DNA of 9,628 nucleotides from an uncultured Massilia sp. (GTDB lineage Bacteria > Pseudomonadota > Gammaproteobacteria > Burkholderiales > Burkholderiaceae), in the NCBI GenBank assembly GCA_946886065.1, contig CAMPHU010000177.1, forward strand, positions 1 through 9,628, written 5' to 3'. The notes under the pieces were generated by a model that had not been told where the DNA came from, searched no databases, and saw only the letters and a program-made list of their open reading frames with translations. Shown piece after piece: positions 1 through 7,543 of the stretch (the stretch's first letter is position 1; each line of letters begins with the position of its first letter). Position numbers and translations under genes: made by a program.

Positions 1-3000
1 CCCCGCCGTTACCGCCCCGCCAGCGCCCCGCCCCGCCCGAACCCTGGCGGATCTCGTAGCTTTCCAGGCGCACCGGGAAACGGAATTCCAGGATCTCCGG
101 ATCGGTCAGGCGCGAATTGGTCATGTTGGTCTGCACCACATCCGTCCCGTCGAAGCCCTCGCCCGCCCCCGAGCCGCCCGAGATGGTCTCGTAGTACTGG
201 TAGCGCGCGTTCCCGAAGGTGAAGTTGTTCATGGTGCCCTGCGCCGCCGCCATCACGCCCAGCGCGCCGTAGAGCGCATTGGTGATGCAGGTCGAGGTCT
301 CCACATTGCCCGACACGACCGACGCCGGATAATGCGGATTGAGCATCGAGCCCGGCGGAATGAGGACCTGCAAGGGCTTGAGGCAGCCGGCGTTCAGCGG
401 AATCTCGTCGTCCACCAGGGTGCGGAACACGTACAGCACCGCCGCCATGCAGACCGCCGAGGGCGCGTTGAAGTTGTTCGGCAGCTGGCCCGAGGTGCCG
501 GTGAAATCGATTTCCGCGCTGCGCGCGCCCTGGTCGACGCGGATCGCCACCTCGATGCGGGCGCCGTTGTCCAGCTCATTGACGAAATGCCCGTCCCTGA
601 GCGCGGAGATCACGCGCCGCACCGCTTCCTCGGCGTTGTCCTGCACGTGCCCCATGTAGGCGCGCACCACGTCCAGGCCGAAGTGCGCCACCATCTTGCG
701 CAGCTCTTCCACGCCCTTCTGGTTGGCCGCCACCTGGGCCCGCAGGTCGGCCATGTTCTGGTCCGGATTGCGTGCCGGGTAGCGCGCCCCGAGCAGGAGC
801 GCGCGGGCTTCCTCTTCGCGCAGCACGCCGTCGCTGCCGTCGACCAGCTTGAAGTTGTTGATCAGGACACCCTCCTGCTCGATGTGGGTCGAATCCGGCG
901 GCATCGAACCCGGCGTGGTCCCGCCGATATCCGCGTGATGGCCGCGCGAGCCGACGTAGAACAGGATCTCCCGCCCCGCCTCGTCGAAGACCGGGGAAAT
1001 CACCGTCACGTCCGGCAGATGGGTGCCGCCGTTGTACGGGTCGTTCAGCACGTAGACGTCGCCCGCCTTCATCCGTCCCGCGTTCTCGCGCATGACGGTC
1101 TTGATGCTCTCGCCCATCGAACCCAGGTGGACCGGCATGTGCGGCGCATTCGCCACCAGGTTGCCGTCGTGGTCGAAGATGGCGCAGCTGAAGTCGAGGC
1201 GTTCCTTGATGTTCACCGAATAGGCGGTGTTCTGCAGGCGCAGGCCCATCTGTTCGGCGATCGACATGAACAGGTTGTTGAAGATCTCCAGCATCACCGG
1301 ATCGGCCGTGGTGCCGATCGCGCGGCGTTCGGGCAGCGCTTCCACGCGGGTGAGCACCAGGTGGTTGTAGGGTGTCACGCGCGCCTCCCAGCCCGGCTCG
1401 ACGATGGTGGTGGCGTTGTCCTCGGCGATGATGGCCGGGCCGCGCACGGTGTGGCCGGGCGCCAGCGAGCGGCGGGTGTAGACGCCGGTATCGCGCCAGC
1501 GGCCGCCGCTGAACATGGCGGCCGTTTCCGCCGGCTGCGGCGCCCGCGCCTGATCCGGCGCCGCCACCGCCTGCTCCGGCGGCGCGTCCGAACGGCCGAT
1601 GGCCTCCACCGACACGGCCTCCACCACCAGCGCGCGGGACGGCATCAGGAAGGAATAGCGGCGCTTGTAGGCCTGTTCGAACTGCGCCTGCATCGCCGCC
1701 AGGTCGCCGTGCAGGACCACCAGCGCCGAATCGGTGCCTTCATAGCGCAGGTGCACGCGCTCGACCAGCACGACACGCTCCGGCGCGACGCCCTGGGCCA
1801 GCAGCTGGCCGCGCGCCTGCCCGCCCAGTGCGGCCAGCCGCGAGGCGAGCCCCGGCAGCGCCTGTCCGCCCAGGCGCTCCTCGACGGCCTGCTCGCGCAT
1901 CGCGGTCTGGTCGGCCAGGCCCATGCCGTAGGCCGACAGCACGCCGGCCAGCGAGTGGATGAAGACGGTCTTCATGCCCAGCGCATCGGCCACCAGGCAG
2001 GCATGCTGGCCGCCGGCGCCGCCGAAACTGGTCAGGGCATATTCGGTGACGTCGTGGCCGCGCTGCACCGAGATCTGCTTGATGGCGTTGGCCATGTTGC
2101 CGACTGCGATCTGGATGAAGCCTTCGGCCACGCTTTCCGGGCTCGGGCGCTCGCCAGTGGCCAGGGCGATCTCCCCGGCCATTGCGGTGAAGCGCGCCTT
2201 GACGGCGTCCGCGTCGAGAGGCTCGTCGCCGGCCGGCCCGAACAGGTGCGGGAAGTAGCGCGGCTGTATCTTGCCGAGCATGACGTTGCAGTCGGTGACC
2301 GCCAGCGGCCCGCCGCGCCGGTAGCTGGCCGGACCCGGATTGGCGCCCGCGCTGTCCGGCCCCACGCGGTAGCGGCTGCCGTCGAAATGCAGGATCGAGC
2401 CGCCGCCCGCCGCCACCGTGTGGATGCTCATCATCGGCGCGCGCATGCGCACGCCCGCGACCTGGGTCTCGAACACGCGCTCGAACTCGCCCGAGAAGTG
2501 GGACACGTCGGTCGAGGTCCCGCCCATGTCGAAGCCGATGATGCGCTCGAAACCCGCCAGCTGGCTGGCGCGCACCATGCCGACGATGCCGCCCGCCGGG
2601 CCGGACAGGATGCTGTCCTTGCCCTGGAAGGTGCGGGCGTCGGTCAGGCCGCCGTTGGACTGCATGAACTGCAGGTTCACGCCGGGCAGCTCGGCGGCCA
2701 CCTGGTCGACGTAGCGGCGCAGGATCGGCGACAGGTAGGCGTCCACCACCGTGGTGTCGCCGCGCGCGACCAGCTTCATCATCGGGCTGACTTCGTGCGA
2801 GACCGAGACCTGGGTGTACCCGATTTCGCGCGCCATGCGCGCGACCAGCGCTTCGTGCCGCGTGTGGCGGTAGCCGTGCATGAAGACGATGGCGATCGAG
2901 CGCAAGCCCTTGGCGTAGGCTTGCTGGAGCGCCGCACGCGACGCCGTTTCGTCCAGCGCCTGGACCACCTCGCCATGGGCGCCGATACGCTCGTCGACTT

Positions 3001-3370
3001 CGATCACCTCCGCGTACAGCAGCTCCGGCAGCACGATGTGGCGGTCGAACAGGCGCGGACGGTTCTGGTAGGCGATGCGCAGCGCATCGCGGAAGCCGCG
3101 CGTGATCGCGAGCACCGTGCGCTCGCCCTTGCGCTCGAGCAGCGCGTTGGTGGCGACCGTGGTGCCCATCTTGACCGCCTCGATGCGACCGGCCGGCACC
3201 GGGGCGCCCGCCTCCACGCCCAGCAGGTGCCGGATACCGGCAACGGCGGCGTCGCGGTACTGCTCCGGATTCTCGGACAGCAGCTTGTGCGTGACCAGCC
3301 CGCCATCCGGGCGCCGCGCCACGATGTCGGTAAAGGTGCCGCCGCGATCGATCCAGAACTGCCAATCCAT
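1..3370 (-). CDS. oplA: 5-oxoprolinase (ATP-hydrolysing), fused HyuA-HyuB type, C-terminus beyond left edge
   Basis: Cytoplasmic enzyme that opens 5-oxo-L-proline (pyroglutamate) to L-glutamate using ATP. The frame starts at ATG 3370-3368 and stays open for 1123 codons to the left edge. Residues 5-15 read [11 protein letters not shown], the family's N-terminal phosphate-binding signature. The HyuA-like half covers about residues 1-530, with SGPAGG followed by DMGGTSTDV (281-289) and then a GGGS motif. The HyuB-like half begins near 688 ([10 protein letters not shown]) and shows [12 protein letters not shown] (776-787), [11 protein letters not shown] (807-817) and, at the edge, [11 protein letters not shown] (1110-1120). 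Family proteins are about 1200 residues or more, so roughly 80-100 residues are probably missing. A good ribosome site (GGAG, 6 nt before ATG) and a near-consensus -10 box support the start. It is divergent from nnr. Hydantoinases and acetophenone carboxylases share these domains, but the single-chain fusion favours 5-oxoprolinase; substrate is inferred. Confidence 0.93.
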   Translation of the reverse strand, partial: MDWQFWIDRGGTFTDIVARRPDGGLVTHKLLSENPEQYRDAAVAGIRHLLGVEAGAPVPAGRIEAVKMGTTVATNALLERKGERTVLAITRGFRDALRIAYQNRPRLFDRHIVLPELLYAEVIEVDERIGAHGEVVQALDETASRAALQQAYAKGLRSIAIVFMHGYRHTRHEALVARMAREIGYTQVSVSHEVSPMMKLVARGDTTVVDAYLSPILRRYVDQVAAELPGVNLQFMQSNGGLTDARTFQGKDSILSGPAGGIVGMVRASQLAGFERIIGFDMGGTSTDVSHFSGEFERVFETQVAGVRMRAPMMSIHTVAAGGGSILHFDGSRYRVGPDSAGANPGPASYRRGGPLAVTDCNVMLGKIQPRYFPHLFGPAGDEPLDADAVKARFTAMAGEIALATGERPSPESVAEGFIQIAVGNMANAIKQISVQRGHDVTEYALTSFGGAGGQHACLVADALGMKTVFIHSLAGVLSAYGMGLADQTAMREQAVEERLGGQALPGLASRLAALGGQARGQLLAQGVAPERVVLVERVHLRYEGTDSALVVLHGDLAAMQAQFEQAYKRRYSFLMPSRALVVEAVSVEAIGRSDAPPEQAVAAPDQARAPQPAETAAMFSGGRWRDTGVYTRRSLAPGHTVRGPAIIAEDNATTIVEPGWEARVTPYNHLVLTRVEALPERRAIGTTADPVMLEIFNNLFMSIAEQMGLRLQNTAYSVNIKERLDFSCAIFDHDGNLVANAPHMPVHLGSMGESIKTVMRENAGRMKAGDVYVLNDPYNGGTHLPDVTVISPVFDEAGREILFYVGSRGHHADIGGTTPGSMPPDSTHIEQEGVLINNFKLVDGSDGVLREEEARALLLGARYPARNPDQNMADLRAQVAANQKGVEELRKMVAHFGLDVVRAYMGHVQDNAEEAVRRVISALRDGHFVNELDNGARIEVAIRVDQGARSAEIDFTGTSGQLPNNFNAPSAVCMAAVLYVFRTLVDDEIPLNAGCLKPLQVLIPPGSMLNPHYPASVVSGNVETSTCITNALYGALGVMAAAQGTMNNFTFGNARYQYYETISGGSGAGEGFDGTDVVQTNMTNSRLTDPEILEFRFPVRLESYEIRQGSGGAGRWRGGNGG

Positions 3371-3376
3371 AGGTGT

Positions 3377-3380
3377 CTCC
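3377..3380 (-). promoter_or_regulatory. Ribosome binding site of oplA
   Basis: The minus strand reads GGAG, then six nucleotides, then the ATG at 3370. This is a standard Shine-Dalgarno match and spacing. It fixes the oplA start at the [11 protein letters not shown] codon rather than at overlapping frames. Confidence 0.75.
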
Positions 3381-3403
3381 GTATCAAGCCTCAGAAAGCG
3401 CCT

Positions 3404-3409
3404 ATTGTA
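3404..3409 (-). promoter_or_regulatory. Candidate -10 box of the oplA promoter
   Basis: The minus strand reads TACAAT, five of six bases of the sigma-70 -10 consensus, in an otherwise GC-rich divergent gap. Initiation about 7 nt downstream would give a leader of roughly 27 nt before ATG 3370. No good -35 hexamer is visible at 16-18 bp (the region around 3426-3433 is a poor match), so the promoter may be weak or activator-dependent. I could not find an equally good promoter for nnr on the other strand. Confidence 0.42.
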
Positions 3410-3479
3410 GTCGCACGGCGCGCCGGCCTTGGCGAAAATGCACGACAATGTCTGTCGCCTCCACTACCCGGGTCCTCGC

Positions 3480-4964
3480 ATGGAAGAGTGTCTGTACACG
3501 GTCGCGCAGCTGCGCGCCATCGAAGAAGCAGCGTATGCGGAGCTGGCGCCCGGCGCCCTGATGCGGCGCGCCGGCAAGGCCGCGGCCGACTTCGCCCTCG
3601 CCATGCTGGACGGGGACCGCGGCAGGCCCGTGCTCATCCTGGCCGGCCCCGGCAACAATGGCGGCGATGCCCTCGAGATGGCCGCCAACCTGGCCGACGC
3701 CGGGGTCGACGCGACCGTACTGCACCTGCCGGGCAGCGGCGAGGCATCGAGCGAAACGGCGGCCGCGTACGAGCGCGCCCGCTCGGGCACGGTCGGCTGG
3801 ATCGACATGCTGCCGCCCGGCGCCGAATGGGGACTGGCGGTCGACGGCCTGTTCGGCATCGGCCTGTCCCGGCCGCTCGAAGGGCCCTACCGCGAACTGG
3901 TGGCCGGCCTCGATACCCTGCACTGCCCGGTCCTGGCGCTGGACGTGCCCAGCGGCCTGGACGCCGACAGCGGAAACGTAATCGGTCCGGACGGCATCGC
4001 GGTGCGCGCCACCCACACCCTCACCTTCCTCGGCGACAAGCCGGGACTGCATACGGCCGACGGGCGCGATCATGCGGGCGAAGTGCGCGTCGACATGCTG
4101 GGCGTGGAGGCGGACCAGCGGCCCCGCGCAGGCGCGCGGCTGAACGCAACCGGCGTGTTCGCCGGCCGCCTCGCGGCGCGGCGCCACAACACCCACAAGG
4201 GCAGTTTCGGCGATGTCGCCATCGTCGGCGGCGCCCACGGCATGGCCGGGGCGGCGGTGCTGGCGGCGCGCGGCGCCCTGTATGCGGGCGCGGGACGCGT
4301 GTTCGTCGCTGCGCTGGACCGGGCGGCCGGTTACGACAGCAGCCAGCCCGAGCTGATGTTCCGCCTCGCGGACGACGTGGAATTCGATCGGCGCACGCTG
4401 GTGATCGGTCCGGGGATGGGCGGCTCGGCGAATGCGATGCGCCTGCTGGCCAAGGCGCTGGACAGCGACAGCCCGCTGGTGATCGATGCCGACGCCCTCA
4501 ACCTGATCGGCGCCAGCCCCGACCTGCAATCGCGCCTGGCCCAGCGCACCGCTCCGGCGGTGCTGACCCCGCATCCGCTGGAAGGGGCGCGCCTGCTCGG
4601 CATGACCGCCAGCGTCGTTCAGGCCGACCGCCTGGAGTCGGCGCGCGAAATGGCCTTGCGCATGAACGCGACCGTGATCCTGAAAGGCTCGGGCTCGGTG
4701 ATCGCGCGGCCCGACGGCGACGTGCTGGTCAACCCGACGGGCAATGCCGGGCTGGCCACTGCCGGCAGCGGCGACGTATTGGCGGGAATCTGCGGCGCGC
4801 TGCTGGCCCAGGGCTGGCCGGGCTGGGAGGCGGCGGCGGCGGCGGCCTGGATCCATGGCGCGGCCGCCGACCTGCTGGTCGAGGAAGGCGTGGGGCCGAT
4901 CGGCATGACGGCGGGCGAGCTGCCGGCGGCGGCCCGCAAGCTGCTCAACAGCCTGGCGCGCTAG
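3480..4964 (+). CDS. nnr: Bifunctional NAD(P)H-hydrate repair enzyme (NAD(P)HX epimerase and ADP-dependent dehydratase)
   Basis: Repairs hydrated NADH/NADPH: the N-terminal half interconverts the R and S forms of NAD(P)HX, and the C-terminal half dehydrates the S form using ADP (ATP in eukaryotes). From ATG 3480 the protein is 494 residues, normal for the two-domain family. The epimerase (YjeF N) domain holds GPGNNGGD (56-63), VDGLFGIGL (121-129) and DVPSGLDAD (155-163). The ribokinase-like dehydratase domain starts near 230, with NTHKGSFGDV (237-246), VIGPGMGG (308-315), DADALN (336-341), TPHPLE (363-368), LKGSGS (401-406) and the catalytic NAGLATAGSGDVLAG loop (422-436, Asp432). I chose 3480 because the conserved YTVAQLR segment begins six codons later; an ATG at 3438 and a TTG at 3429 are in-frame alternatives, and none has a convincing ribosome site. 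Its stop overlaps the stop of the opposing ybbA gene. Confidence 0.94.
   Translation: MEECLYTVAQLRAIEEAAYAELAPGALMRRAGKAAADFALAMLDGDRGRPVLILAGPGNNGGDALEMAANLADAGVDATVLHLPGSGEASSETAAAYERARSGTVGWIDMLPPGAEWGLAVDGLFGIGLSRPLEGPYRELVAGLDTLHCPVLALDVPSGLDADSGNVIGPDGIAVRATHTLTFLGDKPGLHTADGRDHAGEVRVDMLGVEADQRPRAGARLNATGVFAGRLAARRHNTHKGSFGDVAIVGGAHGMAGAAVLAARGALYAGAGRVFVAALDRAAGYDSSQPELMFRLADDVEFDRRTLVIGPGMGGSANAMRLLAKALDSDSPLVIDADALNLIGASPDLQSRLAQRTAPAVLTPHPLEGARLLGMTASVVQADRLESAREMALRMNATVILKGSGSVIARPDGDVLVNPTGNAGLATAGSGDVLAGICGALLAQGWPGWEAAAAAAWIHGAAADLLVEEGVGPIGMTAGELPAAARKLLNSLAR
4961..4964. other. Shared CTAG: stop codons of nnr and ybbA on opposite strands
   Basis: The four-base palindrome CTAG contains the plus-strand TAG of nnr (4962-4964) and the minus-strand TAG of ybbA (4963-4961). 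The two convergent genes therefore overlap by four bases, leaving no room for a terminator between them; 3' ends must lie inside the opposite gene. Confidence 0.95.
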
Positions 4965-5692
4965 GACAGCAGGCGGCCTGCCGCGATGGTGAGGGTGCGC
5001 CCGCAGCGGGCCGCCATGGCCGGGTCGTGGGTCACCAGCACGAGCGTGGAGCCGCGCTCGCGGTTGAGTTCGAACATCAGCTCGATCACGGATTCGCCGG
5101 TGGCGGCGTCGAGGCTGCCGGTCGGCTCATCGGCGAACAGCAGCGGCGGCTGGGTGACGAAGGCGCGCGCCAGGGCCACGCGCTGCTGCTCGCCGCCGGA
5201 CAGGTACTTGGGATAGTGCTTCAGGCGGCTCGACAGGCCGACACGGCCCAGCATCCCGGCGGCCTTCTCGCGCGCCGCCGCGTCGCCGCGCAATTCCAGC
5301 GGCAACATCACGTTTTCCAGGGCGTTCAGGTGGCTCAGCAACTGGAAAGACTGGAACACGAAGCCCAGCTTGGCCTTGCGGAAGGCCGCGCGGCCGTCCT
5401 CGTCGAGGGCGAAGATGTCGGTGCCATCCAGCTCGACTGTTCCGGACGAGGGAGTGTCCAGGCCCGCGAGCAGACCGAGCAGGGTCGACTTGCCGGAGCC
5501 GGACGCGCCGACCAGGGCGAGCGTTTCGGCGGCTTGCACTGTAAAATCGATGTTTTGCAGGATGGTGAGCTCGCCGCTGGCGTCGGCCACCTTCTTCGAC
5601 AGGCCGCTGACCCGAATCGCAGCCGACCCGGCGGCGGTCCTTCCTGCTTCATTGGTGACGTTACTATTCACAGCTTCGGGGTTATCACGCAT
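4961..5692 (-). CDS. ybbA: ABC transporter ATP-binding protein, YbbA/LolD family
   Basis: Cytoplasmic ATPase subunit of the MacB/LolD type, which normally pairs with an FtsX-like permease to move lipids, lipoproteins or hydrophobic compounds without transporting across the membrane in the classical way. The 243 residues hold Walker A GASGSGKST (62-70), Q-loop Gln114 in FVFQSFQLL, signature LSGGEQQR (164-171), Walker B LLFADEP (184-190, Glu189), D-loop SLD (193-195) and switch His222. It should bind and hydrolyse ATP. The conserved domain begins near residue 25 (AIRVSGLSK), so a GTG at codon 8 (5671-5669) is an alternative start. Divergent from tesA, as in E. coli, which supports the YbbA assignment over LolD. 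No permease gene is adjacent: its stop overlaps the stop of nnr. Substrate unknown. Confidence 0.9.
   Translation of the reverse strand: MRDNPEAVNSNVTNEAGRTAAGSAAIRVSGLSKKVADASGELTILQNIDFTVQAAETLALVGASGSGKSTLLGLLAGLDTPSSGTVELDGTDIFALDEDGRAAFRKAKLGFVFQSFQLLSHLNALENVMLPLELRGDAAAREKAAGMLGRVGLSSRLKHYPKYLSGGEQQRVALARAFVTQPPLLFADEPTGSLDAATGESVIELMFELNRERGSTLVLVTHDPAMAARCGRTLTIAAGRLLS
5662..5667 (+). promoter_or_regulatory. Weak candidate -10 box for tesA inside ybbA
   Basis: TACTAT at 5662-5667 matches four of six -10 bases and lies in the only A/T-richer patch (5651-5690) before tesA. A run of four G at 5678-5681 could serve as a loose Shine-Dalgarno. No -35 box stands out at the usual distance. 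This segment also encodes the poorly conserved N-terminus of YbbA, so it is the likeliest place for the tesA promoter, but the call is tentative. Confidence 0.25.
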
Positions 5693-5693
5693 G
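5690..5693. other. Shared CATG: start codons of ybbA and tesA on opposite strands
   Basis: The palindrome CATG carries the minus-strand ATG of ybbA (5692-5690) and the plus-strand ATG of tesA (5691-5693). If both starts are right, the two divergent genes have no intergenic DNA, and each gene's promoter and ribosome site lie inside the other gene's coding region. The tesA start is firm because the signal peptide begins there. The ybbA start could instead be GTG at 5671, which would leave a 19-bp gap. Confidence 0.75.
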
Positions 5694-6320
5694 CTTGCTT
5701 TTCTTCAGAAATGGGCCGTCTTCCTGCTGGTGACGCTGGCCGCGTCGGCGAGCGCCTATTCTGCACCAAAAACGGTGCTCGTGGTGGGCGACAGCCTGTC
5801 GGCCGAATACGGCATCGCGCGCGGCGCGGGCTGGGTCTCGCTGCTGGAGCAGAAGCTCAAGGCGGAGAAGGTCGAGGCCAGGGTCGTCAATGCCAGCATC
5901 AGCGGCGAGACCACCAGCGGCGGCCGCGCGCGCCTGCCCGCCCTGCTCGGCCAGCACCGTCCCGACATCGTGGTGATCGAACTGGGCGCCAATGACGGCC
6001 TGCGCGGCCTGCCGGTGAGTTCCGCCGAGGCCAACCTGCGCGCCATGGTGGCGATGGCCCGGGACAAGAAGGCCGAGGTCCTGCTGGTCGGCATGCGCAT
6101 GCCGCCGAACTACGGCCGCGCCTACACCGAGAAATTCTTCGACATGTTCAAGAAAGTGTCGGCCGAGACCAGGTCGCCACTGGTGCCCTTCATGCTGGAG
6201 GGCGTGGCCGACAAGCCGGCCATGTTCCAGCAGGACCGCCTGCACCCGCTGGCCGACGCCCATCCGATCATCCTGTCCAACATCTGGCCGCAGTTCGCCT
6301 CGCTCATCAAGAAACAATGA
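5691..6320 (+). CDS. tesA: Arylesterase / acyl-CoA thioesterase I, SGNH hydrolase, exported
   Basis: GDSL-family serine hydrolase of the TesA (thioesterase I/protease I/lysophospholipase L1) type, acting on acyl and aryl esters in the periplasm. The 209 residues begin with a signal peptide: Lys7, a hydrophobic core AVFLLVTLAASA (9-20) and probable cleavage around residues 22-25. The four SGNH blocks are intact: GDSL with nucleophile Ser35 (33-36), block II Gly in SGETTSGG (71-78), GAND with Asn101 (99-102), and DRLHP with Asp182 and His185. Length matches E. coli TesA (about 208 residues). The start is supported because the signal peptide begins at this Met. It overlaps ybbA head to head and its stop (TGA 6318-6320) overlaps the mnmH start in ATGA, so the two plus-strand genes are probably one transcript with coupled translation. 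True physiological substrate is not evident. Confidence 0.93.
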   Translation: MLAFLQKWAVFLLVTLAASASAYSAPKTVLVVGDSLSAEYGIARGAGWVSLLEQKLKAEKVEARVVNASISGETTSGGRARLPALLGQHRPDIVVIELGANDGLRGLPVSSAEANLRAMVAMARDKKAEVLLVGMRMPPNYGRAYTEKFFDMFKKVSAETRSPLVPFMLEGVADKPAMFQQDRLHPLADAHPIILSNIWPQFASLIKKQ

Positions 6321-7372
6321 AATACCCTGCTGTCCTCGGCTTCGCCGACATCCTTCCCGAACTCGACCAGTTCGACACCATCATCGACGCGCGCAGCGAG
6401 TCGGAGTATGCGCTCGACCATATCCCCGGCGCGGTCAACTGCCCGGTCCTGAACGACGAGGAACGCGTGCGCGTCGGCACCCTGTACAAGCAGGTCGGCG
6501 CGTTCGAGGCCAAGAAGGTCGGCGCGCCGCTGGTGGCCGCCAACATCGCGCGCCACATCGAGACCCTGTTCGCGGACAAACCGCGCGACTGGAAGCCGCT
6601 CGTGTACTGCTGGCGCGGCGGCAACCGCAGCGGCTCGATGGCGCACATCCTGGCCAGGATCGGCTGGCCGGCGGTGCAGCTGGACGGCGGCTACAAGGCC
6701 TACCGCGCGCATGTGGCGGCGGCGCTGTCGGACCCGCCGCCGGTGGACTTCCGGGTGGTATGCGGCACGACCGGCAGCGGCAAGAGCCGGCTCCTGGAGA
6801 CGCTGGAGCGCGTGGGCGCCCAGGTACTGGACCTGGAACGCCTGGCCGCGCACCGCGGCTCGGTGCTGGGCCACCTGCCGGACGAACCCCAGCCAAGCCA
6901 GAAGATGTTCGAGAGCCAGATCTGGGACCGGCTGCGCCGCTTCGATGTGTCGAAGCCGGTGTTCGTCGAGTCGGAGAGCAAGAAGGTGGGCAACCTGCGC
7001 GTTCCGGACGCCGTGATGGAGCGCATGCGCGCCTCGCCCTGCTTCTCGCTGCAGCTGTCGCGGCCGAACCGGGTGCGGTTGCTGATGGAGGATTACACCC
7101 ACTTCTGCGCGGATCCCGCCGCGCTCAACGGGCAGCTGGAGCACCTGGTGCAGCTGCACGGGCGCGAGAAGATCGCGGCCTGGCATGGGATGGCCAACAG
7201 CGGGCGGATGGCGGAACTGGTGGATCAGCTGCTGGTGGAGCATTACGATCCGGCGTATCTGCGCTCGATCGACCGGAATTTTGTGCAATATCCGCAGGCG
7301 CAGGTGGTGGAGCTGAGCGATATTGCGCCGGGTGACTTCGAAGCCTTGGCCAGAGAGTTGCACGCTTCGTAA
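6317..7372 (+). CDS. mnmH: tRNA 2-selenouridine(34) synthase (tRNA 2-thiouridine selenotransferase)
   Basis: Also called SelU or YbbB. Replaces sulfur by selenium at the 2-thiouridine of wobble position 34 in tRNAs for Lys, Glu and Gln, through a geranylated intermediate and using selenophosphate. The 351 residues give an N-terminal rhodanese domain (about 10-135) with IDARSESEY (23-31) and the active-site loop YCWRGGNRS (97-105, Cys98), followed by a P-loop domain with GTTGSGKS (150-157), the family hallmark LDLERLAAHRGSVLG (171-185), and FVESES (216-221). Length and domain order are typical of the bacterial enzyme. The ATG lies in the ATGA overlap with tesA, and no strong ribosome site is seen, which suggests translational coupling. 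It implies a selenophosphate synthetase (selD) elsewhere in the genome. E. coli ybbB lies near tesA-ybbA as well. Confidence 0.94.
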   Translation: MKYPAVLGFADILPELDQFDTIIDARSESEYALDHIPGAVNCPVLNDEERVRVGTLYKQVGAFEAKKVGAPLVAANIARHIETLFADKPRDWKPLVYCWRGGNRSGSMAHILARIGWPAVQLDGGYKAYRAHVAAALSDPPPVDFRVVCGTTGSGKSRLLETLERVGAQVLDLERLAAHRGSVLGHLPDEPQPSQKMFESQIWDRLRRFDVSKPVFVESESKKVGNLRVPDAVMERMRASPCFSLQLSRPNRVRLLMEDYTHFCADPAALNGQLEHLVQLHGREKIAAWHGMANSGRMAELVDQLLVEHYDPAYLRSIDRNFVQYPQAQVVELSDIAPGDFEALARELHAS

Positions 7373-7388
7373 GCGACCAGCCTCACGC

Positions 7389-7442
7389 CGTCGTACCTGC
7401 TCCCTCCGGCGGCTACGACTCCCCGCCTTCGCGGGGACGACG
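7389..7442. repeat. REP-like palindromic intergenic element
   Basis: A perfect 6-bp stem with 4-nt loop, CCCCGC-CTTC-GCGGGG (7421-7436), is followed directly by ACGACG (7437-7442), which is the reverse complement of CGTCGT at 7389-7394. GTCGTA (7390-7395) also pairs with TACGAC (7414-7419). The core resembles the dispersed extragenic palindromes with GTCGTCCCCGCGAAGGCGGGG that are common in proteobacteria (recognised from memory). It lies between convergent genes, where such elements usually sit. Only one copy is in the window, so repetition is inferred. Confidence 0.5.
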
Positions 7443-7493
7443 TGTCGGGGTAGCGGGCCAGCACACTCGACGCAAAAAGCGCACATCCAAAAC

Positions 7494-7528
7494 AAAAAGC
7501 CCGGTCTGCTTTCGCAGCCGGGCTTTTT
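7494..7528. terminator. Bidirectional rho-independent terminator between mnmH and ppiD
   Basis: AAAAAGCCCGG (7494-7504) pairs with CCGGGCTTTTT (7518-7528), and inside it CTGC (7506-7509) pairs with GCAG (7514-7517) around a TTTC loop; only T7505 is unpaired. The stem is GC-rich in the middle with T runs on both strands. It begins 15 bp after the ppiD stop on the minus strand and about 120 bp after the mnmH stop on the plus strand, so it can end both convergent transcripts. Confidence 0.92.
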
Positions 7529-7543
7529 CTTCAGCCTTCTGAC

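Noticed and set aside
1740..3365. Minus-strand open frame of 541 codons within oplA
   Set aside because: It is a shifted reading of oplA, rich in Arg, Gly and Ala. The [15 protein letters not shown] frame beginning at 3370 carries all family motifs and continues to the window edge.
2..3370. Possible frameshift or pseudogene in oplA
   Set aside because: Motifs at residues 5-15, 281-289, 688-697, 776-787, 807-817 and 1105-1123 are all in one frame, and no stop was seen at the sites I translated. Only the window edge truncates it.
3402..4856. Minus-strand open frame of 484 codons opposite nnr
   Set aside because: Low-complexity His/Arg/Gln/Ala-rich translation with no motif, covered by the complete nnr on the other strand.
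332..5995. Plus-strand open frame of 1887 codons, uninterrupted across four genes
   Set aside because: It is antisense to oplA, ybbA and out of frame with nnr and tesA, all of which have full motif support. Its translation is rich in Arg, His, Gln, Ala and Gly with no recognisable domain, as expected for shadow frames in very GC-rich DNA.
6122..7495. Minus-strand open frame of 457 codons opposite mnmH and tesA
   Set aside because: No domain or codon-position signal, while both plus-strand genes have complete catalytic motifs.
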